A program made the position numbers and the translations under genes. The notes beneath the pieces are model-generated. The model saw only the letters and a program-made list of their open reading frames with translations. It had not been told where the DNA came from and did no database searches. From positions 1-30,842 of the forward strand of contig NZ_CAUCSQ010000045.1 in the NCBI RefSeq assembly GCF_958445495.1: a stretch of 30,842 nucleotides of DNA. Reading direction: 5' to 3'. Of the stretch, positions 6,979-15,856 are shown piece after piece (within the stretch, counting starts at the first letter, position 1; each line of letters begins with the position of its first letter). This DNA comes from an uncultured Bacteroides sp. (lineage in GTDB: Bacteria > Bacteroidota > Bacteroidia > Bacteroidales > Bacteroidaceae).

Positions 6979-8361
6979 TTATTCTATGGAATATGCACTG
7001 AAATTAATAATATCCGGTAATGCGATAGATTCGGTTACGGTGAGCCTCAGTATATCCGTATCCACAGGGTTGAATTTTTCGATGCGTTTGTGTCCTACGG
7101 ATTCCCCGTTACAGATAGTCTGCCACTTTCCGTTTACTTTCGCTTCTATTTTATACTGCCGGATACGTTCTCCGTTTTGGATATTTTCTTGGATAATGCA
7201 ATAGTTCACTCGCTGTTTATTACCTAATTTCAATATGAGGTTTTTCTTCTTTCCTGAAGTAACGGCTAGGGGAGTGGAGAAACGACGGGTTATTTCGTCT
7301 CCCATTTCTTTTAGCCGTTGTACGTCTCCGGTGGGAATCAGTCCGGTCGGATCGGGAGTCAGACCGAGGATAAGTGTAGCATTCCGCCCTACCGATTTTT
7401 CATATTTATCGATCAGTTCGTCCAATGGATAGATGTTGTTTTCGTCGTCCGGCTCCCAAAACCATTCGTGGCGGCCGTTTGCCCCTCTTAGTGGGGTATC
7501 CGCCATAGCCGGAACCCAGTATTTTCCATCTTTATCTCCATGTTTCAACAGTTCCAGTTGGCCGATGTTGCTTTCGATGCGTTTGTGATGTGAACAAGGG
7601 ACGGGGAAGGTAGACCAGCAGGGGTATCCCACCGTACCCGTTTCAGAGCCTCCCCAACGGAAATCGGCGCGGTTGATGTTATGGTAAAAAAGACAGTCCG
7701 GTTGGTATTTGTTTACGATAGGCTCTACATCGGGACCGTCTCCACGCGGATCGTCGGCTCCGCCATCAAACCATATCAGGTAGAGGTCGCCGTACCGGGT
7801 GCAAAGTTCCGTAACCATCTTTTCACAAAGCCGTTTGTACCATGCCTGACGGTTACGGGCGAACTCGCCTTCTCCTTCCGCTTTGAAATTGTGGATGCCC
7901 AGCAGGGAATTCCACCGGATGCCGACATAGATTCCCGGTTGTAACCCGTATTTGCGGCAGGAGTTGACAAAGTCGCGTACGATATCCCCTTTGCCGTTCC
8001 GCCATTTCACCGCTTTCAGGCAGTAAGGGTTGACATCGCTCTGCCAGAGTCCGAAACCGGTTTCGTGAGTGGCTGTTATTACGGCGAATTTGCATCCGGC
8101 GGCTTTGGCTGCCTGTATCCATTGGTCGGTATCCAGCCGCGCCGGATTGAATATGTTGTAATCCTCGATGGGGTTGATGCGGTTGTTCCCTTGTCCGTAA
8201 CGGATGCCGTCGAATACATGCAGGTCATAATGGAACACGGCGCCCATTTCGGCTTCATGCCATTTCAATTGATGGGGCTTGGGGACGGGAACGGTTTGTT
8301 TCTGGGCGAAACCGCAGATGAAGAGGCTGAGGAAGGTGAGAATGAGATAACTTCTTTTCAT
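6979..8361 (-). CDS. Exported GH29 alpha-L-fucosidase
   Basis: A 460-residue protein with signal peptide MKRSYLILTFLSLFICGFAQ and a GH29 catalytic barrel. Recognisable blocks are WHEAEMGAVFHYDLHVFDG (34-52), FAVITATHETGFGLW (92-106) and YLIWFDGG (194-201), where Asp199 is the expected nucleophile. The C-terminal 90 or so residues look like the small beta-domain seen in the family. It hydrolyses terminal alpha-L-fucose from glycans in the periplasm. The start at 8361 is preferred over one at 8409, because the signal peptide begins there and a -7 promoter element covers 8407-8414. The adjacent sulfatase gene suggests joint action on sulfated fucosylated glycans. No SusC/SusD pair is in the window. 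Confidence 0.92.
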   Translation of the reverse strand: MKRSYLILTFLSLFICGFAQKQTVPVPKPHQLKWHEAEMGAVFHYDLHVFDGIRYGQGNNRINPIEDYNIFNPARLDTDQWIQAAKAAGCKFAVITATHETGFGLWQSDVNPYCLKAVKWRNGKGDIVRDFVNSCRKYGLQPGIYVGIRWNSLLGIHNFKAEGEGEFARNRQAWYKRLCEKMVTELCTRYGDLYLIWFDGGADDPRGDGPDVEPIVNKYQPDCLFYHNINRADFRWGGSETGTVGYPCWSTFPVPCSHHKRIESNIGQLELLKHGDKDGKYWVPAMADTPLRGANGRHEWFWEPDDENNIYPLDELIDKYEKSVGRNATLILGLTPDPTGLIPTGDVQRLKEMGDEITRRFSTPLAVTSGKKKNLILKLGNKQRVNYCIIQENIQNGERIRQYKIEAKVNGKWQTICNGESVGHKRIEKFNPVDTDILRLTVTESIALPDIINFSAYSIE

Positions 8362-8406
8362 TGTATTGTATATTATAAGGTTGTTATATTCGGATTGCAC
8401 TGTTTG

Positions 8407-8414
8407 CAAATGTA
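8407..8414 (-). promoter_or_regulatory. -7 element for the fucosidase gene
   Basis: TACATTTG on the minus strand matches TAnnTTTG and lies 45 bases upstream of the chosen start codon. Only a weak TTTTCC is found near the -33 position (8432-8437). Confidence 0.5.
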
Positions 8415-8537
8415 CACAAATAAAGTTTTTTGGAAAATATAATTTCTTTCATTTAACAGAGGTGTTTCATTCGGAAAGGGTACGGGAGCGAATGAATTGC
8501 ATGTTTCGGGCATATTTCCCGTGAAGTCCGGGGCTTT

Positions 8538-8574
8538 GCCCGCAACCGCATGGTATGGCGGTTCCGTTGCGGGC
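8538..8574. repeat. GC-rich hairpin after the sigma-54 activator gene
   Basis: GCCCGCAAC (8538-8546) pairs exactly with GTTGCGGGC (8566-8574), with an inner CGC/GCG pairing. It lies 66 bases past the stop codon of the activator gene at 8640. It has no following T-run, so it may be a 3'-end stabiliser or a weak terminator. A second short hairpin, GCCGT/ACGGC (8590-8610), lies closer to the stop codon. Confidence 0.4.
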
Positions 8575-8639
8575 GGCAAGGATGCTTTTGCCGTTTTCCG
8601 GTTTGACGGCAACATGAAACGGCTTGCGGATTTGCGGGG

Positions 8640-10013
8640 TTACAGGTCGATGTTGTATAGTTTTAATTTGTTGTACAATGTTTTCCGGTCGATATTCAGC
8701 AGTTGCGCCGCTTTGCTCTTGTTGTTCCCGGTCTGGCGCAACGCCTCCAGGATATGTTCCTTTTCGGTTTCTTCATTGCGTAACGCCATATTGGAGATGC
8801 CGGATGCGGAGGTTTCCAGCAGCTCGCTTCCCAGTTCCGGCAGGGTGATGAAACTGCCTTGCGCCAGCAAGGTCGCTCTTTTGACGATGTTCTTCATTTG
8901 GCGCAAGTTGCCCGGCCAATGGTAATTCAGTAAAGCCTGAGAGGCTTTCGGGTCAAAACCTATCAGGTGTTTGTCCAGCTCTTTGTTGGCTTGGTCGAGG
9001 AAGAAGTTGGCGAAAAGCAGGATGTCTTCTTTCCGCTCTTTTAGGTCGGGCATCCGTAGGGTGAATTCGTTGATGCGGTGGTAAAGGTCTTCACGGAACG
9101 TCCCTTTTTCAATGGCTTGCTCCAGGTTCTCGTTTGTGGCGGATATCAGGCGGATATCTACGGAGATTTCCTGTGTAGACCCTACCGGACGTATTTTCCT
9201 TTCCTGCAGGGCGCGGAGCAGTTGAATCTGCACCTCATAGCTCAGGTTGCCTATCTCGTCCAGGAAAATGGTTCCTCCGTTGGCTGCGACGAAAGCGCCT
9301 GTCTTATCCGTGAGCGCCCCTGTGAATGAGCCTTTCACGTGGCCGAAGAACTCGGAGGCCGCCAGTTCTTTCGGGATGGAACCGCAGTCTACGGCGATAA
9401 ACGGTTTGCCGTTCCGCTTGCTGAGCTGGTGGATACGGTGAGCCACATACTCTTTTCCCGTCCCGCTGGAACCGTTAATCAGTACGGACATGTTTGTGGG
9501 AGCCACCAGGCCTACGTAATTGTAGAGTTGTTTGGCGGCGTCGCTTTCTCCTTCGAGGTAGGCGCGGTGGGGTTCGGCCGGACCTTTCGGCGGGGCGGAG
9601 GCGTTTTTTCTGGAAGACGGTTTGGCAGGATTGTGAACGGGCGTTTCTTCTGCCGGTTGCAGGGCTTCGGAGATTTTCTTCAGTAATTCTTCCGGATTCA
9701 CCGGTTTGGCAATGTAATCCCGCGCTCCCAGTTTCATTGCCTGCACGGCGGATTGTATGTCCGCATAACCGGTCATGATGATTAAAGGGATATCCATGCC
9801 TTGCCCGTTCATCCACCGCAACAGGTCGATGCCTTCGTGGTCGGGAAGCCGCAAATCGGATAACACCAGGTCGACGTTTTGGCTCTCGATATGTTTTCGG
9901 GCACGGGCAATATTGCTTACGGACGATACGTCGAACCCTTTTTTACCCAGCCAGGTTTTCAGCATCATTCCAAAAGTGATATCATCTTCAACGATTAATA
10001 TAGACTTCATCAT
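8640..10013 (-). CDS. NtrC-family sigma-54-dependent response regulator
   Basis: A 457-residue protein with three domains. The receiver (about 3-118) has Asp10-Asp11, phosphoacceptor Asp53 (LVLSDLRLPD), Thr81 and Lys103. The AAA+ domain (about 152-375) has Walker A GSSGTGKE (181-188), a GSFTGA loop (228-233) and Walker B TIFLDEIG (Asp252, Glu253). The C-terminal Fis-type helix-turn-helix (about 419-457) ends in KAAQLLNIDRKTLYNKL. Phosphorylation would activate it to open RpoN promoters. The sigma-54-contact loop reads GSFTGA where the usual form is GAFTGA. No kinase gene is directly attached. The nearest is the hybrid kinase at 13547-15856, four genes away on the other strand, whose HPt domain could phosphorylate Asp53. 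Confidence 0.95.
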   Translation of the reverse strand: MMKSILIVEDDITFGMMLKTWLGKKGFDVSSVSNIARARKHIESQNVDLVLSDLRLPDHEGIDLLRWMNGQGMDIPLIIMTGYADIQSAVQAMKLGARDYIAKPVNPEELLKKISEALQPAEETPVHNPAKPSSRKNASAPPKGPAEPHRAYLEGESDAAKQLYNYVGLVAPTNMSVLINGSSGTGKEYVAHRIHQLSKRNGKPFIAVDCGSIPKELAASEFFGHVKGSFTGALTDKTGAFVAANGGTIFLDEIGNLSYEVQIQLLRALQERKIRPVGSTQEISVDIRLISATNENLEQAIEKGTFREDLYHRINEFTLRMPDLKERKEDILLFANFFLDQANKELDKHLIGFDPKASQALLNYHWPGNLRQMKNIVKRATLLAQGSFITLPELGSELLETSASGISNMALRNEETEKEHILEALRQTGNNKSKAAQLLNIDRKTLYNKLKLYNIDL

Positions 10014-10038
10014 GTCAGGTTTTGATTCTTTTTAATCA

Positions 10039-10046
10039 CAAAGGTA
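10039..10046 (-). promoter_or_regulatory. -7 element for the sigma-54 activator gene
   Basis: TACCTTTG on the minus strand matches TAnnTTTG and lies 25 bases before the start codon at 10013. It sits only 21 bases from the opposing -7 box of the cyclophilin operon, so the two promoters overlap and could be controlled together. Confidence 0.55.
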
Positions 10047-10067
10047 AGAGGATTTAACTGAAAGTGG

Positions 10068-10075
10068 TATATTTG
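10068..10075 (+). promoter_or_regulatory. -7 element for the cyclophilin-M16-MATE-kinase operon
   Basis: TATATTTG matches TAnnTTTG 25 bases before the start codon at 10101. The -33 region has no clear TTTG. Confidence 0.55.
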
Positions 10076-10100
10076 CAGACTTAAATTAAATAAAAGTGTT

Positions 10101-10943
10101 ATGAAAAAGATTCTATCAATCATATTAACTTTATCGTTTTGCGGACTTATTGCCTGCCAAAGCGGAACAAAAAAAGGAGGAGACAATATGGACAAGGAGA
10201 CATTAGTGAAGATTGAAACCACTTTGGGTGACATCGAGGTGAAACTGTATAATGAAACGCCGAAACATCGTGATAATTTCATTAAACTGGTGAAAGAGGG
10301 AACTTATGAAGGCGTACTGTTCCACCGGGTCATTAAGGGGTTCATGATTCAGGCAGGCGACCCGGAGTCGAAAGATGCGCCGAAAGGAAAAGCGCTGGGA
10401 AGCGGGGATGTCGGTTATACCGTGCCCGCGGAGTTCGTATATCCGAAGTATTTTCATAAGAAAGGCGCTTTGGCGGCTGCCCGCCAGGGTGACAATGTGA
10501 ATCCGGAAAAGGAGTCGTCCGGTTGCCAGTTCTACATTGTGACCGGCAAAGTGTATAATGATTCTACATTGCTGGAGATGGAAAACCAGATTCGCGAGAA
10601 TAAAGTCGCCACTATCTTCAATACGCTGGCGCGTAAGCAGATGAAGGAGATTTATAAGCTGCGCCAGGCGAATGACGAGGACGGGCTTTACAGTCTGCAG
10701 GAAAAGCTGTTTGAGCAGGCACAGGAGATGGCGGCAAAAGAGCCGGAATTCCATTTCACGCCCGAACAGGTGCAGGCATATTCCACGATAGGGGGTGCTC
10801 CGCACCTGGACGGCGATTATACGGTGTTCGGCGAGGTAGTGAAAGGAATGGATGTGGTAGACAAAATCCAGCAGGTAAAGACCGGCAGGAGTGACCGTCC
10901 TGAAGAAGACATAAAGATAACGAAAGTGACTATACTCGATTGA
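10101..10943 (+). CDS. Cyclophilin-type peptidyl-prolyl isomerase, lipoprotein
   Basis: A 280-residue protein. Its signal peptide ends in the lipobox LIAC, with lipidated Cys19, so it is likely anchored in the periplasm. The cyclophilin fold starts with VKIETTLGDIEVKLY (36-50). Active-site blocks are FHRVIKGFMIQAGD (74-87) and SSGCQFYIVTG (139-149), and the fold closes with LDGDYTVFGEVVKGMDVVDKI (236-256). Between residues about 151 and 228 a charged helical insertion of about 78 residues interrupts the usual compact domain. It should catalyse cis-trans isomerisation of proline bonds in secreted or outer-membrane proteins. It is the first gene of a plus-strand operon whose next gene starts six bases after its stop. 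Confidence 0.93.
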   Translation: MKKILSIILTLSFCGLIACQSGTKKGGDNMDKETLVKIETTLGDIEVKLYNETPKHRDNFIKLVKEGTYEGVLFHRVIKGFMIQAGDPESKDAPKGKALGSGDVGYTVPAEFVYPKYFHKKGALAAARQGDNVNPEKESSGCQFYIVTGKVYNDSTLLEMENQIRENKVATIFNTLARKQMKEIYKLRQANDEDGLYSLQEKLFEQAQEMAAKEPEFHFTPEQVQAYSTIGGAPHLDGDYTVFGEVVKGMDVVDKIQQVKTGRSDRPEEDIKITKVTILD

Positions 10944-10948
10944 GCGGT

Positions 10949-12181
10949 ATGAAAATCAACAGGCATATTCTTGACAACGGGTTACGGCTGGTACATTCAC
11001 GGGATGAAAGCACGCAGATGGTGGCCCTTAACCTATTATATAAGGTGGGAGCCCGTGACGAGCATCCCGAACACACGGGTTTCGCTCATCTGTTCGAACA
11101 TCTGATGTTCGGCGGGTCGGTGAATATTCCCGATTATGACATGCCGCTCCAACTGGCGGGCGGGGAGAATAATGCCTGGACGAATAACGATATCACCAAT
11201 TATTACCTGACCATACCCCGCCAGAATGTGGAGATTGCTTTCTGGCTGGAATCCGACCGTATGCTGAGCCTTGAGTTCAGCGAACGGAGCCTGGAGGTGC
11301 AGCGGGGGGTGGTGATGGAGGAGTTCAAGCAACGTTGCCTGAATCAGCCTTACGGGGATGTCGGACATCTTCTACGTCCTCTGGCTTATCGGAAGCATCC
11401 TTACCGGTGGCCTACTATCGGAAAGGATTTGTCGCATATAGCCAATGCTACGTTGGATGAAGTGAAGGAGTTCTTTTTCCGTTTCTATGCTCCGAATAAT
11501 GCTATTCTGGCGGTTACGGGGAATATTTCTTTCGAAGAGGCCGTTGCGCTGACGGAAAAATGGTTCGGCCCTATTCCCCGCAGGGAGGTTCCCGAGCGGA
11601 ACTTGCCGGAAGAACCGGAACAGACGGAGGAACGGCGGCTGACGGTGGAACGCGATGTGCCGCTTGATTCTTTGTTTATGGCTTATCATATGTGCAATCA
11701 TTTTCATCCGGATTATTATGCGTTCGATACATTGTCGGATTTGTTGAGTAACGGGCGTTCCAGTCGTCTGAACCGGCATCTGGTACAGGAGAAGCAATTG
11801 TTTTCGAGCATAGACGCCTATATTTCCGGCAGCCTGGATGCGGGATTATTCCATATTTGCGGGAAACCTTCGGTAGGAGTTTCCCTTGAACGGGCGGAAG
11901 AGGCGGTACGGGAAGAGCTGGAACGCCTGCAATGCGAGGCCGTGGGCGAACGGGAGCTGGAGAAGGTGAAGAATAAATTTGAGTCTACGCAGATATTCGG
12001 CAACATCAATTATTTGAATGTGGCTACCAATCTTGCGTGGTTTGAACTGCTCGGCAGGGCAGAGGACTTGGAGAGGGAGGCGGACCGTTACCGTTCCGTC
12101 ACCGTCGAACAGTTGCAGAGAACCGCACAGTCGGTTTTCAGGAAGGAGAATGGGATTATACTCTATTATAAACATAAATGA
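10949..12181 (+). CDS. M16 family zinc metallopeptidase
   Basis: A 410-residue protein with the inverted zinc motif HLFEH at residues 47-51 (HTGFAHLFEHLMFGG) and a downstream glutamate in QRGVVMEEFKQR (Glu124/Glu125) as third metal ligand. This is one active M16 domain followed by a second, non-catalytic half (about 170-410), like mitochondrial processing peptidase or the M16B proteins, and half the size of pitrilysin. I see no signal peptide, so it is probably cytoplasmic. The ATG at 10949 was chosen over a TTG at 10940, which would overlap the cyclophilin stop codon. Its own stop overlaps the start of the MATE gene by ATGA, indicating translational coupling. Confidence 0.92.
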   Translation: MKINRHILDNGLRLVHSRDESTQMVALNLLYKVGARDEHPEHTGFAHLFEHLMFGGSVNIPDYDMPLQLAGGENNAWTNNDITNYYLTIPRQNVEIAFWLESDRMLSLEFSERSLEVQRGVVMEEFKQRCLNQPYGDVGHLLRPLAYRKHPYRWPTIGKDLSHIANATLDEVKEFFFRFYAPNNAILAVTGNISFEEAVALTEKWFGPIPRREVPERNLPEEPEQTEERRLTVERDVPLDSLFMAYHMCNHFHPDYYAFDTLSDLLSNGRSSRLNRHLVQEKQLFSSIDAYISGSLDAGLFHICGKPSVGVSLERAEEAVREELERLQCEAVGERELEKVKNKFESTQIFGNINYLNVATNLAWFELLGRAEDLEREADRYRSVTVEQLQRTAQSVFRKENGIILYYKHK

Positions 12182-13536
12182 GAAATATAGTTGGAATTTA
12201 CAGAGAGCATTACAAAGCGTTGTTTTTTCTTGGATTGCCTATTGTCATCGGACAGATAGGGGTCATCGTGCTCGGCTTTGCCGATACGCTGATGATTGGA
12301 CATCACAGTACGGTGGAACTGGGAGCGGCTTCTTTTGTCAATAATGTGTTTAATCTGGCTATTATTTTCAGTACGGGTTTCTCCTACGGGCTGACTCCCG
12401 TAGTGGGAGGGCTGTATGGGACGCACCGGTTCGCTCCTGCGGGACAGGCATTGCGCAACAGCCTGCTTGCCAATTTTACGGTTGCCTTGTTGCTGACTCT
12501 TTGCATGACTGTGCTTTATCTGAATATAGAGAATCTCGGACAGCCGGAAGAACTGATTCCTCTCATCAAGCCTTATTATTTGGTTTTGCTGGCTTCATTG
12601 GTATTTGTCATGCTTTTCAACGGGTTCAAGCAATTTACGGACGGGATTACGGATACTAAGACTGCGATGTGGATTTTGTTGGGGGGGAACGTGTTGAATA
12701 TCGCGGGGAATTACGTCCTGATTTACGGGAAGCTGGGGCTGCCGGAACTGGGATTGCTGGGAGCGGGTATCAGTACTTTGTTTTCACGCATCATGATGGT
12801 GGTGGTATTCGTGTTTATTTTTATGCGTAGCCCTCGTTTTATCCGTTATAAGGTCGGTTTCTTCCGTTTGGGATGGTCGAAGGCTTTATTCGGGCGTTTA
12901 AACGGGCTCGGATGGCCGATTGCTTTCCAGATGGGGATGGAGACGGCTTCTTTCAGTTTGAGCGCTGTGATGATTGGCTGGCTGGGAACCATTGCCCTGG
13001 CTTCCCATCAGGTGATGTTGGCTATTTCCCAGTTTACGTTTATGATGTATTATGGCATGGGCGCTGCCGTGGCTGTCCGTGTCAGCAACTTCCAGGGGCA
13101 GCACGACATTGTGAACGTGCGCCGTTCGGCTTACGCCGGCTTCCATCTGATGATGGCGTTGGGGGTTGTGCTTTCTTTCATCGTATTCCTTTGCCGCAAT
13201 TATTTGGGCGGCTGGTTTACCGATAGTCCGGAGGTGGCGGCGATGGTGACTTCGCTGATTTTTCCTTTCCTCGTTTATCAGTTCGGTGACGGCCTGCAGA
13301 TTACCTTTGCCAATGCGTTGCGTGGCATTTCCGATGTAAAATTGATGATGCTCATTGCTTTTATCGCCTATTTCATGATTTCGCTGCCTGTGGGTTATTT
13401 CTGCGGTTTTGTGATGGAATGGGGGATAATCGGTATCTGGATGGCATTTCCTTTCGGGCTGACAAGCGCAGGATTGATGCTTTGGTGGCGTTTCTATCAT
13501 ATGACGAGGGCTTCCGGTTTGCGGACGGCGGTTTAA
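12178..13536 (+). CDS. MATE family efflux transporter
   Basis: A 452-residue, highly hydrophobic protein with about 12 predicted membrane helices. The first helix pair contains LPIVIGQIGVIVLGFADTLM and IGHHSTVELGAASF, characteristic of NorM-type MATE proteins, including the acidic residue in the first helix. The second half shows the related PIAFQMGMETASFSLSAVM and ALASHQVMLAISQF blocks of the internal repeat. MATE proteins export cationic drugs or metabolites using a Na+ or H+ gradient; the substrate here is unknown. Its ATG overlaps the stop of the preceding peptidase gene (ATGA), and the kinase gene starts 10 bases after its stop. Confidence 0.94.
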   Translation: MRNIVGIYREHYKALFFLGLPIVIGQIGVIVLGFADTLMIGHHSTVELGAASFVNNVFNLAIIFSTGFSYGLTPVVGGLYGTHRFAPAGQALRNSLLANFTVALLLTLCMTVLYLNIENLGQPEELIPLIKPYYLVLLASLVFVMLFNGFKQFTDGITDTKTAMWILLGGNVLNIAGNYVLIYGKLGLPELGLLGAGISTLFSRIMMVVVFVFIFMRSPRFIRYKVGFFRLGWSKALFGRLNGLGWPIAFQMGMETASFSLSAVMIGWLGTIALASHQVMLAISQFTFMMYYGMGAAVAVRVSNFQGQHDIVNVRRSAYAGFHLMMALGVVLSFIVFLCRNYLGGWFTDSPEVAAMVTSLIFPFLVYQFGDGLQITFANALRGISDVKLMMLIAFIAYFMISLPVGYFCGFVMEWGIIGIWMAFPFGLTSAGLMLWWRFYHMTRASGLRTAV

Positions 13537-13546
13537 TGTTTTTTCT

Positions 13547-15856
13547 ATGGCTTCCTATCGTTTTACAAAACTGAAAGTAACTGCCGGTTACACATTGCTG
13601 TTGGCGATTCTTCTTTTCTCCCTGGTGTTTGTACACCATGAGATGGAAACTTTGTCGGCGGCCGACGACCAACAGAATTTACGGACAGACAGCTTGTTGT
13701 TCCTGCTCCATGAGAAAGACCAGAATACGCTTCAGATGTTGCGGGTGTTGAGTGAAGCGAATGACAGCCTGTTGTCTGCTTCGGAGATTGAGGAGATTAT
13801 CTCCGAACAGGATTCTGTGATTGTCCAACAGCGTGTCCAGCACCGGGTTATCACCAAACGCGACTCTTTGCTGACTGTTCCCAAGAAGAAGAGCTTTTTC
13901 AAAAGGCTGGCGGAGGTGTTTGTCCCTTCCAAGCAGGATACTGCCGTATTGCTTAACACTTCGCTGGAGGTTGCTACGGACACTATTCTGGAACCGATGG
14001 CTTCCAAGGATTCTCTCCAGCAGAAAATCCGGATGGCTACCGAGGAGAAACGTTTGCAGAGGCGGAAGACGATTCGCCGTACCAGCACGAAATACCAGCG
14101 GATGAACACTCAGTTGACGGCGCGGATGGACAGTCTGATAAAACAGTATGAGGAGAACATGAGCCTGCGCGCCCGCCAGGATGAGAGGTTGCAGCAGGAG
14201 TTGAGGATGCGTTCGGCGCGAACCATTGCTGCGGTGGCTATCGGTGCGGTCTTGTTGTCTGTTTTTTTCCTTACCCTGATTATACGTGACATCTCCCGCA
14301 GCAATCGTTACCGCCGGCAGTTGGAGGAGGCGAACAAGCGGGCGGAGGATTTGCTGGTTGCCCGTGAAAAGCTGATGCTTGCCATTACGCATGATTTCAA
14401 GGCGCCGTTGGGTTCCATCATGGGATATGTCGAACTGCTCTCCCGGCTGACGGAAGACGAGCGGCAGCGTTTTTATCTGGATAATATGAAGAGCTCTTCG
14501 GAGCATTTGCTGAAACTGGTGAGCGACTTGCTCGATTTTCACCGGCTCGACTTGAATAAGGCGGAGGTGAATCGGGTCACTTTTAATCCTTCCCAGCTTT
14601 TTGACGAAATCTTTGTCAGTTTCAAGCCGCTGACTGCCGCGAAGGGACTGGCTCTGGAATGCCGTGTCGCTCCCGAACTGAACGGACGGTACATCAGCGA
14701 CCCTTTGCGGCTTCGCCAGATTGTGAATAACTTGTTGTCCAATGCTGTGAAATTTACCGGGAAGGGGGGAATTACGCTGACAGCGGGTTATGATGCTTCT
14801 AAATTGACGGTTGCCGTTGCCGACACCGGAAAAGGAATGGCTCCGGAAGATTGCGAGCGTATTTTTCAGGAGTTTACCCGCTTGTCCGGCGCTCAAGGGG
14901 AAGAGGGGTTCGGATTGGGGCTGTCTATCGTGAAAAAGCTGGTTACCTTGCTTGAAGGGACGATTGACGTCCGGAGCCGGTTGGGAGAGGGAAGTTGTTT
15001 TACTGTGGTGCTTCCTCTTTATCCGGTGGGCAAACCGGCGGAAGAAAACAAGACTCCGGAAAACAGGAAGGAGGAACCTGCGGAAGCGGATGCCGTTTTT
15101 CCTGCAAAGGCGATACGGGTGCTTTTAATCGATGACGACAAGATACAACTGAGCCTGACTGCCGCCATGCTGAAACAGCACGGGATTGAGGCTGTTTGTT
15201 GCGAGCAATTGGAGGAGCTGGTAGAACAGTTGCGCGTTTCTGTTTTTGATGTGTTGCTGACGGATATACAGATGCCTGCCATTAACGGTTTTGATTTGGT
15301 GAAGTTGTTGCGCGCTTCTAATATTCCGCAAGCAAAGACGATTCCGGTTATCGCCGTGACTGCCCGTAGCGAGATGGACAAGTCCGCTTTGTCCGAACAC
15401 GGTTTTGCCGGCTGCCTGCATAAGCCTTTTACGGTGAAGGAGTTGTTGGAGGCTGTGAACGAAGGGGGAGCGCCTGCCGGAGATTGGCCTGCGGAGGAGG
15501 AACATGCGTCATTGGATTTCTCGGCATTGACGGCTTTTTCCGAAAATGACCGTGAAGCGGCGTATTCCATTGTCCGGACTTTCGTGGAAGAGACCGGAAA
15601 GAATGCGGAACGGATGCGCCGGGCATTGGACGGCAAGGAGGCGGACGGGATAGCAGCGATGGCTCATAAGCTTCTCCCGCTTTTTACCCTGATAGGGGCG
15701 TCGGACGCTGTTGCCCCGTTAAAATTGCTGGAGGCTTGCCGCGGAAAGGAATTCTCGGAAGAAATAGGGGAGGCGGCGCATACGGTTCTGGAGATTGTCC
15801 GGAGGGTTATCGATGAGGCGGAGATTTATAAAGAGACGGTACTGGGCGGTAAATGA
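13547..15856 (+). CDS. Hybrid sensor histidine kinase with receiver and HPt domains
   Basis: A 769-residue membrane kinase. One helix at about 13-30 and another at about 223-247 enclose a periplasmic sensor region of about 190 residues, polar and probably coiled, with no known domain. Then follow a HisKA domain with phosphorylated His282 (AITHDFKAPLGSIMGY), an ATPase domain with N box (QIVNNLLSNAVKF), VADTGKGM and GFGLGLSIV, a receiver with Asp573 (LLTDIQMPAINGF), and a C-terminal HPt domain with His707 (AMAHKLLPLF). A full relay His-Asp-His is therefore on one chain and needs an external receiver. The divergent sigma-54 regulator at 8640-10013 is the only receiver protein in the window and is the best candidate. 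It is the last gene of the operon. Confidence 0.95.
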   Translation: MASYRFTKLKVTAGYTLLLAILLFSLVFVHHEMETLSAADDQQNLRTDSLLFLLHEKDQNTLQMLRVLSEANDSLLSASEIEEIISEQDSVIVQQRVQHRVITKRDSLLTVPKKKSFFKRLAEVFVPSKQDTAVLLNTSLEVATDTILEPMASKDSLQQKIRMATEEKRLQRRKTIRRTSTKYQRMNTQLTARMDSLIKQYEENMSLRARQDERLQQELRMRSARTIAAVAIGAVLLSVFFLTLIIRDISRSNRYRRQLEEANKRAEDLLVAREKLMLAITHDFKAPLGSIMGYVELLSRLTEDERQRFYLDNMKSSSEHLLKLVSDLLDFHRLDLNKAEVNRVTFNPSQLFDEIFVSFKPLTAAKGLALECRVAPELNGRYISDPLRLRQIVNNLLSNAVKFTGKGGITLTAGYDASKLTVAVADTGKGMAPEDCERIFQEFTRLSGAQGEEGFGLGLSIVKKLVTLLEGTIDVRSRLGEGSCFTVVLPLYPVGKPAEENKTPENRKEEPAEADAVFPAKAIRVLLIDDDKIQLSLTAAMLKQHGIEAVCCEQLEELVEQLRVSVFDVLLTDIQMPAINGFDLVKLLRASNIPQAKTIPVIAVTARSEMDKSALSEHGFAGCLHKPFTVKELLEAVNEGGAPAGDWPAEEEHASLDFSALTAFSENDREAAYSIVRTFVEETGKNAERMRRALDGKEADGIAAMAHKLLPLFTLIGASDAVAPLKLLEACRGKEFSEEIGEAAHTVLEIVRRVIDEAEIYKETVLGGK

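Noticed and set aside
13679..14896. 405-residue open frame opposite the hybrid kinase gene
   Set aside because: It is the complement of a well-supported kinase gene, rich in Gln/His/Arg as expected for an antisense shadow in this base composition.
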